From: Sediminispirochaeta bajacaliforniensis DSM 16054
GTDB taxonomy: Bacteria; Spirochaetota; Spirochaetia; DSM-16054; Sediminispirochaetaceae
DNA: 64,000 nt
Assembly (NCBI RefSeq): GCF_000378205.1
Contig: NZ_KB899423.1
Coordinates: 36,039-100,038 of the forward strand
Direction of reading: 5' to 3'
Positions within the stretch are counted from its first letter, which is position 1; every line of letters starts with the position of its first letter. Under the pieces are notes generated by a model. That model made no database searches and had not been told where the DNA came from. It saw only the letters and a program-made list of their open reading frames with translations. A program made the translations under genes and the position numbers. Below are positions 52,158 through 60,442 of the stretch, piece after piece.

Positions 52158-53446
52158 TGAACGAAAGGACGATGGAGGCTATCCGGCTTTCCTGGCTGAG
52201 CGAGCACAAAAACAAAGCGGAGGCTGCCTGGAAGCAGCTCCCCTGGCCGGGAAGAAAGAACCCCCAGTGGAAGAATAGCCCCGTCTCGCTTTTTGAGGCG
52301 GAAACCTTTACTACAGAACAGGATTGGGAAGAGCATGCCTGGGATACCGTTGATACCGCTTCTGACCCGCGGGCCACAGCGTCCCGTGCTATTGATGATG
52401 ACAGCTATGCTGCTGTCCTCCGTCTTGTGGATGGCAAACCCGACTTTGATAAGCAAACCATAGAAAGCCGGGGAATTGAACTCTCTTTTGGAGCGGCCCC
52501 CGAGTGGGGAGCCCGTTTTATAGAGGCCTCTGATCTGTCGGACAAACTCCATGCCCGGCTCTTTGCCGAAGCGGCGCCGGTAATGAGCCTCTCGATAGCA
52601 TCTGACGTGAATCTTGCAGGCCCAATCCTTTTGGATTGGGTGGATGGTCGACACAATTTCTATGCGGCACCGCTCATTTTTCTGAAGATAGGGGAGGCGG
52701 CACAGCTTCGCCTTACCCTGTGCTGGCGTAATCCCGACGGCCGAAAAACGCGTCTTTTTCTCTCTCCCGCTCTTTTCGTCGATCTTGGACGAAACGCCCG
52801 TCTGGACCTTTTTGAGCTTGAGCACCTTAGTCACAGGGATCGATTCCTCGACTATCCGGTTGCCATTTTGGAAGAGAAGGCGGAACTCCGCTGGAGCCGT
52901 GGCATCTTTGGGGTTGGAGTGTCAAAGAGTACAATTCTTGCCCGCCTGGAGGGGCGGGCCTCCCGTTTCGATTTTGCCGCGGCTTATGCATCTCCAGACA
53001 AGAGCCATGTTGATATTTCAGTGACACAGCGTCATATTGCGCCTTTTACCTGGTCCCGTTCTCGCCTGGATGCCGTGGCGGATGGAAGCGGCAAGGCTAT
53101 TTCCCACGGTCTCATTGAGGTGAAGGAGTCCGCTATCGGTACCGATGCCTATCTTTCTACGAAGACTCTGGCCCTTTCTCCACATGCCAAGGCGGTAAGT
53201 CTGCCGGAACTTGCGATCAAGACGAATGATCTGACTGCCAGTCATGGTTCCACTGTCGGTACCATCAGCCCCGATGAGCTTTTCTACCTGGCCAGTCGTG
53301 GGATCGCGCCATGTGAGGCAAAGACCCTTATCGCCGAAGGTGTCCTCGGCCTTATTCTTGAAAGAACACCTCCCGAGCTGACCGATATCCTGGAATCTCT
53401 TATAGAAGATGCACTAAAAAACGAATCGGAGGTTGCTCATGACTAA
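52157..53446 (+). CDS. sufD: Fe-S cluster assembly protein SufD
   Basis: A 429-residue partner of SufB in the SufBC2D complex. N-terminal half is divergent (LSWLSEHKNKAEAAWKQLPWPGRKNPQWKN). The C-terminal beta-helix keeps AISHGLIEVKESAIGTDAYLSTKTL, AVSLPELAIKTNDLTASHGSTVGTISPDELFYLASRGI, with the His corresponding to the catalytically important His360 of E. coli SufD. Family members often show such N-terminal variation. The start overlaps the sufB stop, and its end overlaps the sufS start by eight bases. Confidence 0.92.
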   Translation: MNERTMEAIRLSWLSEHKNKAEAAWKQLPWPGRKNPQWKNSPVSLFEAETFTTEQDWEEHAWDTVDTASDPRATASRAIDDDSYAAVLRLVDGKPDFDKQTIESRGIELSFGAAPEWGARFIEASDLSDKLHARLFAEAAPVMSLSIASDVNLAGPILLDWVDGRHNFYAAPLIFLKIGEAAQLRLTLCWRNPDGRKTRLFLSPALFVDLGRNARLDLFELEHLSHRDRFLDYPVAILEEKAELRWSRGIFGVGVSKSTILARLEGRASRFDFAAAYASPDKSHVDISVTQRHIAPFTWSRSRLDAVADGSGKAISHGLIEVKESAIGTDAYLSTKTLALSPHAKAVSLPELAIKTNDLTASHGSTVGTISPDELFYLASRGIAPCEAKTLIAEGVLGLILERTPPELTDILESLIEDALKNESEVAHD

Positions 53447-54728
53447 TATAATGCAAACCGGAGCCCGAGGTTTGTTGAAGGGTGCTGCCTTTGATGCTGC
53501 CGATGCCAAAGCTCAAGGTATCCGTGAAGATTTCCCCATTTTGACCGCCAGCCTGACTAAGCAGGGGGCTCCTCTGGTCTATCTCGACTCGGCTGCCACT
53601 TCACAAAAGCCAGGAGCCGTGATCGATGCGATTGTTGACTACTACGAAAACACAAACGCCAACGTCTACCGTTCCATCCATCGGCTGGGTGAGAAGGCAA
53701 CAGCGGCCCTGGAGTCGGGAAGGGCCGCTGTTGCCGATTATATTGGCGCTGCATCCAGCCGGGAGATCATCTTTACCCGGGGGACAACGGAATCCTTCAA
53801 CCTTCTGGCCTCCAGCTTGTGCCGAAGATTTGAAGCCGGGGATGAGATCATCTTAAGCGAAATGGAGCATCACGCGAACATTGTACCCTGGCATATGGCC
53901 GCCAAAAACTATGGGGTTGTTCTCAAATTTCTTCCTTTGAACGAGGCCGGCGATCTTGAGCTATCCGATCTGGACCGCCTGTTGAACCCGCGGACCAAGC
54001 TGGTCTCTCTTACACACATCTCTAACCTTCTGGGTACGATAAACCCCATAGGTCAGATAGCTCCCTTGGTGCATGCCCGGGGAGCGCTTTTGGCCGTTGA
54101 TGCGGCCCAATCTCTTCCCCATATGCCCATTGATGTGAAAGCCCTTGGCGCGGATTTCCTGGCATTTTCCGGCCATAAGGCCTTTGCTCCCATGGGAATC
54201 GGCTGTCTCTATGGGCGCCAAGAGCTTTTGGAAAGTCTTCCCCCGTGGCAAGGCGGGGGAGAGATGATATCCGCGGTAGGCCTCCACGGTTTTTCCGTCA
54301 ATGAACTACCCTGGAAATTCGAGGCCGGTACCCCAAATGTGGAAGGGGTGGTAGGACTCGAGGCGGCTCTTGATTATATGCGAAGGCTCGATCCTACATG
54401 GATCGATACCTGGACCGCCTCTTTGGCTGCCTATGCAATCGAAAGGCTTGAAGCGATACCGGGGGTGACGGTCCATGGTGCACCCCGCCTTCGAGCTGGG
54501 CTCTTTCCCTTTACCCTGGCTGGGGTCCATGCTCACGATTTGGCCGCCTTTCTTGATCGCAGCGGTATCGCCGTGCGTGCCGGAAAGCATTGCGCCCATC
54601 CTCTTTCCGACAAACTGGAGCTTCTCTCCAGCTGTCGTGCCAGCTTTCACGCCTATTCCACACGGGCGGATGCGGACGCGCTTATCAAACGCCTAACAGC
54701 TGCGGCACGCCGAGGAGTGATAGTATGA
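53439..54728 (+). CDS. sufS: Cysteine desulfurase SufS
   Basis: A 429-residue PLP enzyme that takes sulfur from cysteine as a persulfide. Motifs: YLDSAATSQKPGAVIDAI, ANVYRSIHRLGEKATAALESGR, EMEHHANIVPWH, Schiff-base Lys247 in SGHKAFAPMG, and the active-site Cys385 in RAGKHCAHPL, with the short loop of group II desulfurases. Start ATG 53439 has GGAGG six bases before. An N-terminal extension of ~30 residues precedes the usual start. Sulfur is expected to pass to SufU, whose gene overlaps by ATGA. Confidence 0.94.
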   Translation: MTNIMQTGARGLLKGAAFDAADAKAQGIREDFPILTASLTKQGAPLVYLDSAATSQKPGAVIDAIVDYYENTNANVYRSIHRLGEKATAALESGRAAVADYIGAASSREIIFTRGTTESFNLLASSLCRRFEAGDEIILSEMEHHANIVPWHMAAKNYGVVLKFLPLNEAGDLELSDLDRLLNPRTKLVSLTHISNLLGTINPIGQIAPLVHARGALLAVDAAQSLPHMPIDVKALGADFLAFSGHKAFAPMGIGCLYGRQELLESLPPWQGGGEMISAVGLHGFSVNELPWKFEAGTPNVEGVVGLEAALDYMRRLDPTWIDTWTASLAAYAIERLEAIPGVTVHGAPRLRAGLFPFTLAGVHAHDLAAFLDRSGIAVRAGKHCAHPLSDKLELLSSCRASFHAYSTRADADALIKRLTAAARRGVIV

Positions 54729-55189
54729 GCAGTATAGAAAGCGAGGTCGGCCGCGAGATTATCTACGATCACTATACGCGGCCACGGCATTTTGGTGCCC
54801 TCGGCCCTGATGCTGTAATGCTGGAAAATCCTTCATGTGGAGATACCGTACGTCTCAGTATAAGCGGTGGTATTTCTCCCGATGATTCAGAGACTCTGGA
54901 ATTTCGGTTTGAGGGAAAAGGATGTTCCATCAGTCAATCCTCCACCTCCATGATGGTCGAACTGCTTTCGGGCAAAAGCCGCGGAGAGGCTATTCGCATA
55001 ACGGAACATGTGCTCTCGGTCTTTCGGGGAGAGCGTGATCCCCATATTTTGGAAGACTTGGGGGATATCTCCGCGCTTGCCGGGATTGCCCGCCTTCCCG
55101 TTCGCGTAAAGTGTGCGGCCCTGGCCTGGCAGGGGGCTCTTAAACTTTTGCGGCAGCAAGAGCGAGAGCATTCGGAAGTGGAGCGATAG
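54725..55189 (+). CDS. sufU: Sulfur-transfer protein SufU
   Basis: A 154-residue protein of the IscU/SufU family. The three cysteines and the aspartate needed for Zn binding and sulfur transfer are present: Cys38 and Asp40 in NPSCGD, Cys66 in GKGCSISQSSTSMM, and Cys128 in VKCAALAW. The extra stretch between the second and third Cys is typical of SufU and not of IscU. SufU accepts sulfur from SufS by Zn ligand swapping. Last gene of the operon; convergent with the LacI-type gene nine bases away. No obvious terminator hairpin lies in that gap. Confidence 0.93.
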   Translation: MSSIESEVGREIIYDHYTRPRHFGALGPDAVMLENPSCGDTVRLSISGGISPDDSETLEFRFEGKGCSISQSSTSMMVELLSGKSRGEAIRITEHVLSVFRGERDPHILEDLGDISALAGIARLPVRVKCAALAWQGALKLLRQQEREHSEVER

Positions 55190-55198
55190 TCCCCTCTA

Positions 55199-56227
55199 TT
55201 AGCGCCTGATACTTTCCCGAAGAATCAAGGCTCCGCCTACAAGCGAGCGGACCGTGGGGCTTCCGGGCGCCTCGATGCGGTTGTGAAGCTGTTTGACGGC
55301 TATGCTGGCGATGTCCCGTTTTGATACCTCTATGGTGGAAAGGGGGGGATCGGCCTGGGCCGACTGAGGGAGATTGTCGAAACCCAGCAGCGATACATCT
55401 TCTGGAATTCTAAAACCGTGGTCTTTGAGGGCCTTCATGGTGCCAAGGGCCATGATATCGTTGGAACAAATATAGGCTTTATGCGTAAGCTTTTTATGTT
55501 CTTCCAGGTAAGCGTTCATATCGCGATACGCTCCGTGAAAGGTTGATTCGACGGAAATAATATCCGGAGTCATGTCCGGATAATACGAAATGCTTTCTTT
55601 ATACGCGTTTTCACGAATTCTGAAGTTTGAGATATCGGAATAACTAGCGACAAAGCCGATTTCCGGAAACCCGAGCTCTTTTAAATAGATAAAAGCCTTA
55701 TAGATAGAACTCTTGTTATCCATATCCACAAAATCAAAGGGCAGATATTCGTTGTAGGTATCGATGAAGACTATAGGAATGGTAGTGGTGGAAAAAAGCA
55801 GCATGTCATCCCGGTTTAATTCCGTAGCAAGAACGATTGCCCCTGAAATTGATGGTTCCTGCAGTGCGCTGGCGATGATATCGGCTACGGATGTATGGGC
55901 AAAGGAAACCACCTCAAGTTTGTAGTCGAGTTCCTGTGCCCCTGAAGTGAGACCATCAAGATAATCGGCGATAAACACATCATGGTCGCGGTTGATGACT
56001 TGGCCATGCTTCGCAATTCTTAAGAATTTTATGGTCCGTTGTTGTGATGCTGCACCATGATTTTTATTGTAATCAAAATGGCGTATTGCTTTCAGTACCC
56101 GGTCTCTGGTCTCCGGACTGATGTTTCCCTTGTTGTTGAGAACAAGCGAGACTGTTGCACTGGAAACCTCGGCATAATTTGCAATATCTTTCAGTGTTAC
56201 TTTCACTCCGTATAAGTCCTTTTCCAT
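55199..56227 (-). CDS. LacI family transcriptional regulator of the adjacent TTT/DhaKL operon
   Basis: A 342-residue repressor. HTH: VTLKDIANYAEVSSATVSLVLNNKGNISPETRDRVLKAI, followed by an effector domain with SISGAIVLATEL, VFIDTYNEYLPFDFVDMDNKSS, and AYICSNDIMALGTMKALKDHGFRIPEDVSLLGFDNLPQS. The ATG at 56227 lacks a ribosome site; a GTG seven codons later (56206) has AAAAGGA about nine bases before it and would begin exactly before the HTH, so it may be the true start. Divergent from the lyase-TTT-DhaKL operon, whose promoter carries CG-centred palindromes typical of LacI proteins. The inducer is probably the transported acid or a breakdown product. Confidence 0.88.
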   Translation of the reverse strand: MEKDLYGVKVTLKDIANYAEVSSATVSLVLNNKGNISPETRDRVLKAIRHFDYNKNHGAASQQRTIKFLRIAKHGQVINRDHDVFIADYLDGLTSGAQELDYKLEVVSFAHTSVADIIASALQEPSISGAIVLATELNRDDMLLFSTTTIPIVFIDTYNEYLPFDFVDMDNKSSIYKAFIYLKELGFPEIGFVASYSDISNFRIRENAYKESISYYPDMTPDIISVESTFHGAYRDMNAYLEEHKKLTHKAYICSNDIMALGTMKALKDHGFRIPEDVSLLGFDNLPQSAQADPPLSTIEVSKRDIASIAVKQLHNRIEAPGSPTVRSLVGGALILRESIRR

Positions 56228-56276
56228 TTTTTGCTATCTAAGTATATCCGCGGAGTTATATTTTAGCAATAAAATA

Positions 56277-56289
56277 GTAAAAATTTTAC
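56277..56289. promoter_or_regulatory. Perfect palindrome near lacI-type gene, candidate autoregulatory site
   Basis: GTAAAA (56277-56282) and TTTTAC (56284-56289) around one A, about 50 bases upstream of the regulator start. The half-site GTAAA recurs in the operator region of the divergent operon. Confidence 0.4.
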
Positions 56290-56356
56290 CACCTTTTACT
56301 TTGCAAATATTCGTATATAGGCATTTTTCGTGCCGAAAACTACCTAAAAATAAAAC

Positions 56357-56385
56357 TTGACAGCGAAAAAAAAGCATTGTACCCT
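56357..56385 (+). promoter_or_regulatory. Candidate promoter of the lyase-TTT-DhaKL operon
   Basis: A perfect TTGACA (56357-56362), 17 bases that include a run of eight A (56366-56373), then TACCCT (56380-56385), a weak -10. Confidence 0.45.
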
Positions 56386-56387
56386 AT

Positions 56388-56443
56388 GTTAGTAAAACGT
56401 TAACTAAACGTTTACCAATATTAGTAGTTAAAGATTTACTAAC
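56388..56443. promoter_or_regulatory. Operator array for LacI-type regulator
   Basis: TAAACGTTTA (56405-56414) is a perfect CG-centred palindrome. A second, imperfect CG-centred site lies in TAAAACGTTAAC (56393-56404). Their centres are 11 bases apart, one helix turn. The array is flanked by a perfect 9-bp inverted repeat, GTTAGTAAA (56388-56396) and TTTACTAAC (56435-56443). All lie downstream of the -10. Confidence 0.6.
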
Positions 56444-56457
56444 TGTAAGGGGAAAGT

Positions 56458-57360
56458 ATGAAAAAACTTTATGGTCTTACAACAGCCATGATTACGCCCT
56501 ACGACAATAAGGGGAAGCTTAATCTCGACATGGTTGGTGAAATGACCCGCTTTCAAATAGAGCGGGGGACGCATTGTCTCTATCCCGGTGGTACGACCGG
56601 CGAAATGTACCTTTTATCGGAAGAAGAACGAAAGGCCCTGGCCAAGGCTACCGTTGATGCGGGTAAGGGAAAAGCGAACATTTTTATTCATGTAGGTGCG
56701 ATGACCCAGGATGAAACCATTCGCCTTGCACAACACGCCAGCGAGATCGGAGCAGACGGTATTGGTGTTGTGACCCCTTCCTATTTTAAGGTTACCGATG
56801 GGATGATGGTGAACTATTTTACAACGATTGCAAACAGTGTTCCGAAAGATTTTCCCATCTATCTATACAATATCCCGCAATGTTCGGGAAACGATTTAAA
56901 GCCGGACACCATTCGTCAGATCATTGACAAGGCTCCCAATGTGGTGGGCATTAAGTATAGTTTCGCCGATTTTGTCAGGACCATCGAATATGTCGGAATC
57001 GCTGAAGATTTTTCCGTAGTCATCGGAGCCGATATTCTTTTCCATTCCGGTCTTGCCATGGGCTGTACCGGAACCGTCTCCGGGGTTGCCTCTGTTTATC
57101 CCGAGCCCTTTGTTGCCATCTACGATGCCTTTCTCAAGGGCGACCAGGAAAAGGCCCGGCGGATTCAGAAAAAAGCGGTTGAAATCGCCAACCTGCTGAA
57201 GAATGGTTCGAATATGTCCTATTTTAAAACAGCGCTTAAACATCGGGGATATGATGTCGGGGGTATGCGCGCACCTTTGATGGATTTGTCCGATGAAGAA
57301 CAGCAGCGGCTCGTCGAGCAGCTTAAAGCATGGGAAGACTCGGCTCTCGGCGAGTTTTGA
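56458..57360 (+). CDS. NAL/DHDPS family lyase (2-keto acid aldolase)
   Basis: A 300-residue class I aldolase barrel. The pyruvate-binding GTTGE is at 45-49, the catalytic Tyr137 lies in YLYNIPQ, and the Schiff-base Lys166 in GIKYSF. The arginine in PxRT that true DHDPS (DapA) uses to bind aspartate semialdehyde is replaced (IPQCSGNDLKP), and the sequence there resembles N-acetylneuraminate lyase (YNIPALSGV). So it is more likely a 2-keto-3-deoxy sugar acid or sialate-type aldolase that releases pyruvate. First gene of an operon with a carboxylate transporter and dihydroxyacetone kinase. Ribosome site GTAAGGGGAAAG. Confidence 0.8.
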   Translation: MKKLYGLTTAMITPYDNKGKLNLDMVGEMTRFQIERGTHCLYPGGTTGEMYLLSEEERKALAKATVDAGKGKANIFIHVGAMTQDETIRLAQHASEIGADGIGVVTPSYFKVTDGMMVNYFTTIANSVPKDFPIYLYNIPQCSGNDLKPDTIRQIIDKAPNVVGIKYSFADFVRTIEYVGIAEDFSVVIGADILFHSGLAMGCTGTVSGVASVYPEPFVAIYDAFLKGDQEKARRIQKKAVEIANLLKNGSNMSYFKTALKHRGYDVGGMRAPLMDLSDEEQQRLVEQLKAWEDSALGEF

Positions 57361-57399
57361 TCCCGATAACCTTTTTATTTTACAAGAAGGAGTAAGAAC

Positions 57400-58365
57400 A
57401 TGAAGAAGAAGATCACTATGGTACTGATCGCTTTGCTGGCGGTCGGTACTCTCTGTTTTGCCAATGGTCAGACCGAAGGCAAGCCTTTTCCTGCCAAGGA
57501 AGTAACCATTGTCGTTCCCTATTCTCCAGGTGGCGCTTCCGATACCGTGACCCGGATCATTGCAAAAAATACCGAATCTGCATTGGGCGTTCCCGTAATC
57601 GTCACCAATAAGACCGGTGCTTCCGGTTCCATCGGTATGGATTATGTGAGAAAAAGCACACCCGACGGATATACCATCTCCTACATGCCTGTTGAATCCA
57701 CCATGGTAAGTGCTCTTGGCTATACCGATCTCGCTCCCGCAGATTTTGATTTCGTAGCAGGTGCCATGACCCTTTCCGCCGCCCTTACCGTTCGTGCGGA
57801 CGCGCCCTGGGACAGTGTCGAGGAGTTCCTTGCATATGCAAAAGCGAACCCCGGCAAGCTGAACATCGGTAACTCAGGCACCGGCTCTATCTGGCACATC
57901 GCAGCCGCCTCGATCGAAGAATCGCAAGGCGTTCAATTCAACCACGTTCCTTTTGAAGGTGCGGCTCCTGCCATTGCAGCTCTCCTCGGCGGGCATATCG
58001 ACGCTTTGACGGTGAGTGATGCAGAGGTGCTTCCCAATGTAAAGAACGGGGACTTTAAAGTCCTTGCCGTAATGGGAAACGAACGATCCACTACACTTTC
58101 CGAGGTTCCCACCCTCAAAGAGCTGGGAATCGATGTTGCCGTATTCGGCTGGGGTGGGTTTGCCGTTCCCAAAGGAACTCCCGATGATGTCAAGGCAATT
58201 CTCGGTGCCGCTTTTAAGGTTGGTATTGGATCTGCTGATTTTGCCCAGCTGTGTAAAGAACGAGGTTTTACCCAGAAATATATGACCGGCAAGGAAATTC
58301 AGGAATTCGCACAGGAACAGTATGAATACTATTCCAAACTGATCCCCAAACTGGGAATTCATTAA
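57400..58365 (+). CDS. TTT-family substrate-binding protein TctC
   Basis: A 321-residue exported binding protein of tripartite tricarboxylate transporters. Leader MKKKITMVLIALLAVGTLCFA is followed by the shared ANGQTE motif. The mature part begins with KEVTIVVPYSPGGASDTVTRIIAK, the TctC/Bug signature for carboxylate contact, and continues with NKTGASGSIGMDYVRKSTPDGYTI and GTGSIWHIAAASIEESQGVQFNHVPFEGAAPAIAALLGGHID. Bug proteins bind a carboxylated ligand. Substrate is inferred to be the acid cleaved by the preceding aldolase. AAGAAGGAG gives a strong ribosome site. Confidence 0.9.
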   Translation: MKKKITMVLIALLAVGTLCFANGQTEGKPFPAKEVTIVVPYSPGGASDTVTRIIAKNTESALGVPVIVTNKTGASGSIGMDYVRKSTPDGYTISYMPVESTMVSALGYTDLAPADFDFVAGAMTLSAALTVRADAPWDSVEEFLAYAKANPGKLNIGNSGTGSIWHIAAASIEESQGVQFNHVPFEGAAPAIAALLGGHIDALTVSDAEVLPNVKNGDFKVLAVMGNERSTTLSEVPTLKELGIDVAVFGWGGFAVPKGTPDDVKAILGAAFKVGIGSADFAQLCKERGFTQKYMTGKEIQEFAQEQYEYYSKLIPKLGIH

Positions 58366-58383
58366 GATCGAAAGATTTGGTTG

Positions 58384-58409
58384 GGAGGCGGGCCGAAAAG
58401 CCTGCCTCC
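58384..58409 (+). other. Intra-operon hairpin after tctC
   Basis: GGAGGCGGGC (58384-58393) pairs with GCCTGCCTCC (58400-58409) over ten positions including one G-U, with a 6-base loop CGAAAA. No U-tract follows. This is the fourth such hairpin after a binding-protein gene. Confidence 0.65.
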
Positions 58410-58434
58410 TCTTCCATAGCGAAGGGAGTTTTAT

Positions 58435-58881
58435 ATGCTGTATGGAGATCTTGTCTTCGGGGCCGTATCTCTGGGCTTAAGCGTTTGGTTTTTCATTATG
58501 AGTCTCGGTTTTAAGTCGGGTTCCCCACTCAATGGCGTTCCCGGTGCCGGTTTCTTCCCCGGAGTTATTTCTATCCTCATTGCCCTTGTTTCAATTGTTT
58601 TGATGGTGCAGGGGTTTCGACAAAAACGACACTATTTTCAACCGATCAAATCGATAAAGGAGATGCAGGCAAACACCAGAACCCTTTTTCTTACTGTAAC
58701 TTCTTTGGTGATTTTTATGCTTCTCTGGAAGTTTGTGCATTTTTTTATTGCCATTGGGGCCTTTATTTTTTTCCTCAATATACTGTTTCGCCAAAAGCTT
58801 CTTGTCAACATCATCTACACGGTGGTCAGCATCACATTTATCTATTTGACGTTCGGAAAAATTTTTCACGTTATGTTCTGA
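58435..58881 (+). CDS. TTT-family small membrane subunit TctB
   Basis: A 148-residue protein with four predicted membrane helices. N-terminal GDLVFGAVSLGLSVWFFIMSLGFK, then a PGAGFFPGVISILIALVSIVLMVQG segment typical of TctB, and a C-terminal pair of helices. TctB is the poorly conserved small subunit of the tripartite tricarboxylate transporter; it pairs with TctA. GAAGGGAG precedes the ATG. The order C-B-A is the usual one. Confidence 0.85.
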   Translation: MLYGDLVFGAVSLGLSVWFFIMSLGFKSGSPLNGVPGAGFFPGVISILIALVSIVLMVQGFRQKRHYFQPIKSIKEMQANTRTLFLTVTSLVIFMLLWKFVHFFIAIGAFIFFLNILFRQKLLVNIIYTVVSITFIYLTFGKIFHVMF

Positions 58882-58903
58882 TCAGGAACGGAAGGTTATT
58901 TGT

Positions 58904-60415
58904 ATGGGTATATGGTTACACGTGCTGCAATCGCTTCTCAACCCCGGAGTGCTTCTCTATTTGCTGTTCGGGGTGGTAATCGGGAGTTTTCTCGGGGGGC
59001 TTCCGGGCTTAACTGCAACCATGGGGATTGCGATTCTTACCCCGATTACATTTTGGTTTAGCCCGGAGAAGGGCTTCGCAATGCTTATCGGGGTCTGGAA
59101 TTCGGCCATCTGGGCCGGAGGGCTTACCGCGATATTGGTCAATACCCCGGGAACTCCGGCATCGATTGCCACCACCTTTGATGGTTTTGCCCTGACGCAG
59201 CAGGGGAAGGCGAAGCTTGCTTTGCAGATCAATACGGTTTTCTCTGTGTTCGGCGGGCTCTTCAGTACGCTGATTTTGATTGTTGCGGCCTTTCCCCTTG
59301 CTAAACTGGCCATCAAGTTTGGACCGGCCGAATACTTTATGCTGGGGCTTTTCGGTCTTACCATGATGATTTCGGTTTCGGGGAACTCCTTAACAAAAGG
59401 AGCCTTGATGGGCTTTGCCGGACTACTGGTTTCGACCGTCGGCCTTGACCCCATCCTGGCAGCAAAGCGCTTTACATTCGGCATTACCGATTTGCTGATG
59501 GGCGTTTCGTTCATCCCCGTGATGATCGGTATGTTTGGTGTGGGTGAAGTGCTGTATCAGATTTCTGTTTCCAAAAGCGATGATTTTATCGAACGGGATG
59601 AGAACGCTTCTGGCAAGCCTATCGATTTTGGAGGAGAACGTTTAAGTCTGAAGATGATCTGGGAGATGGGGCCGCTTGCTTTTCTGATGGCGGCGGTTGC
59701 CACGGTCGTTGGTGCTATTCCAGCTGCGGGAGGCGACATTGCATCTATCATTTGCTGGGGACAGGCAAAACGCTTATCCCGGCATCCGGAAAAATATGGT
59801 AAGGGATCGGAAGAGGGACTTGCCACAAGTTGTATTGCCAACAACGGCGTTCTTGGTGGCGCCCTGACGACCATGTTGACCCTTGGTATTCCGGGAGATG
59901 CTGCAACCGCTATCATGATTGGTTCGCTCATGATGTATGGAATGCAGCCCGGACCGCGAATGTTCGTGGAGAGCAAGGAGTTCGTTATCACCATCATGCT
60001 GCTGATGATTTTTGCCAATATCATCATATTGATGTATGGACTGCTTACCACCAAGGCATCGATCAAGCTTTTATCGGTGAAAAAACAGTTTATCTGGGTG
60101 ACGGTTCTGATTCTTTGTATTGTCGGCTCCTTTGCCTTGAATAATTCGATGTTTGATGTCGTAGTCATGCTGATTGCGGGTTTTCTCGGGTTTTTTATGA
60201 AGCGGATGGATTATGCGCCGGGGCCCTTTATTCTTGGGCTGCTGCTCGGGAAAATTATCGAATCGAATTTGCGTCGGGCGCTCTCGCTGACTCAGGGAAG
60301 CTACAGTTTCCTTCTGACTCATCCCATCGTCATTGTTCTTGAGGTATTGATCATACTTGCACTGATTGGGCCTCTCGTAAAAAAACTGCGCAATGGCCGA
60401 AAAGCTGTTGCCTGA
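58904..60415 (+). CDS. TTT-family large membrane subunit TctA
   Basis: A 503-residue transporter subunit with about twelve membrane helices. The signature of the family is near the N-terminus (GVVIGSFLGGLPGLTATMGIAIL, then GGLTAILVNTPGTPASIATTFDGF). The second repeat has EEGLATSCIANNGVLGGALTTMLTLGIPGDAATAIMIG. TctA carries out ion-coupled transport of the carboxylate delivered by TctC. Length is normal. It is followed 28 bases later by dhaK in the same direction. Confidence 0.93.
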   Translation: MGIWLHVLQSLLNPGVLLYLLFGVVIGSFLGGLPGLTATMGIAILTPITFWFSPEKGFAMLIGVWNSAIWAGGLTAILVNTPGTPASIATTFDGFALTQQGKAKLALQINTVFSVFGGLFSTLILIVAAFPLAKLAIKFGPAEYFMLGLFGLTMMISVSGNSLTKGALMGFAGLLVSTVGLDPILAAKRFTFGITDLLMGVSFIPVMIGMFGVGEVLYQISVSKSDDFIERDENASGKPIDFGGERLSLKMIWEMGPLAFLMAAVATVVGAIPAAGGDIASIICWGQAKRLSRHPEKYGKGSEEGLATSCIANNGVLGGALTTMLTLGIPGDAATAIMIGSLMMYGMQPGPRMFVESKEFVITIMLLMIFANIIILMYGLLTTKASIKLLSVKKQFIWVTVLILCIVGSFALNNSMFDVVVMLIAGFLGFFMKRMDYAPGPFILGLLLGKIIESNLRRALSLTQGSYSFLLTHPIVIVLEVLIILALIGPLVKKLRNGRKAVA

Positions 60416-60442
60416 AAACATCTTTGCTGGAAGAGGAGAATT

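Noticed and set aside
56458..57360. Naming the aldolase DapA
   Set aside because: The DHDPS-specific arginine motif is absent and the neighbours are transport and sugar-kinase genes, not lysine biosynthesis.
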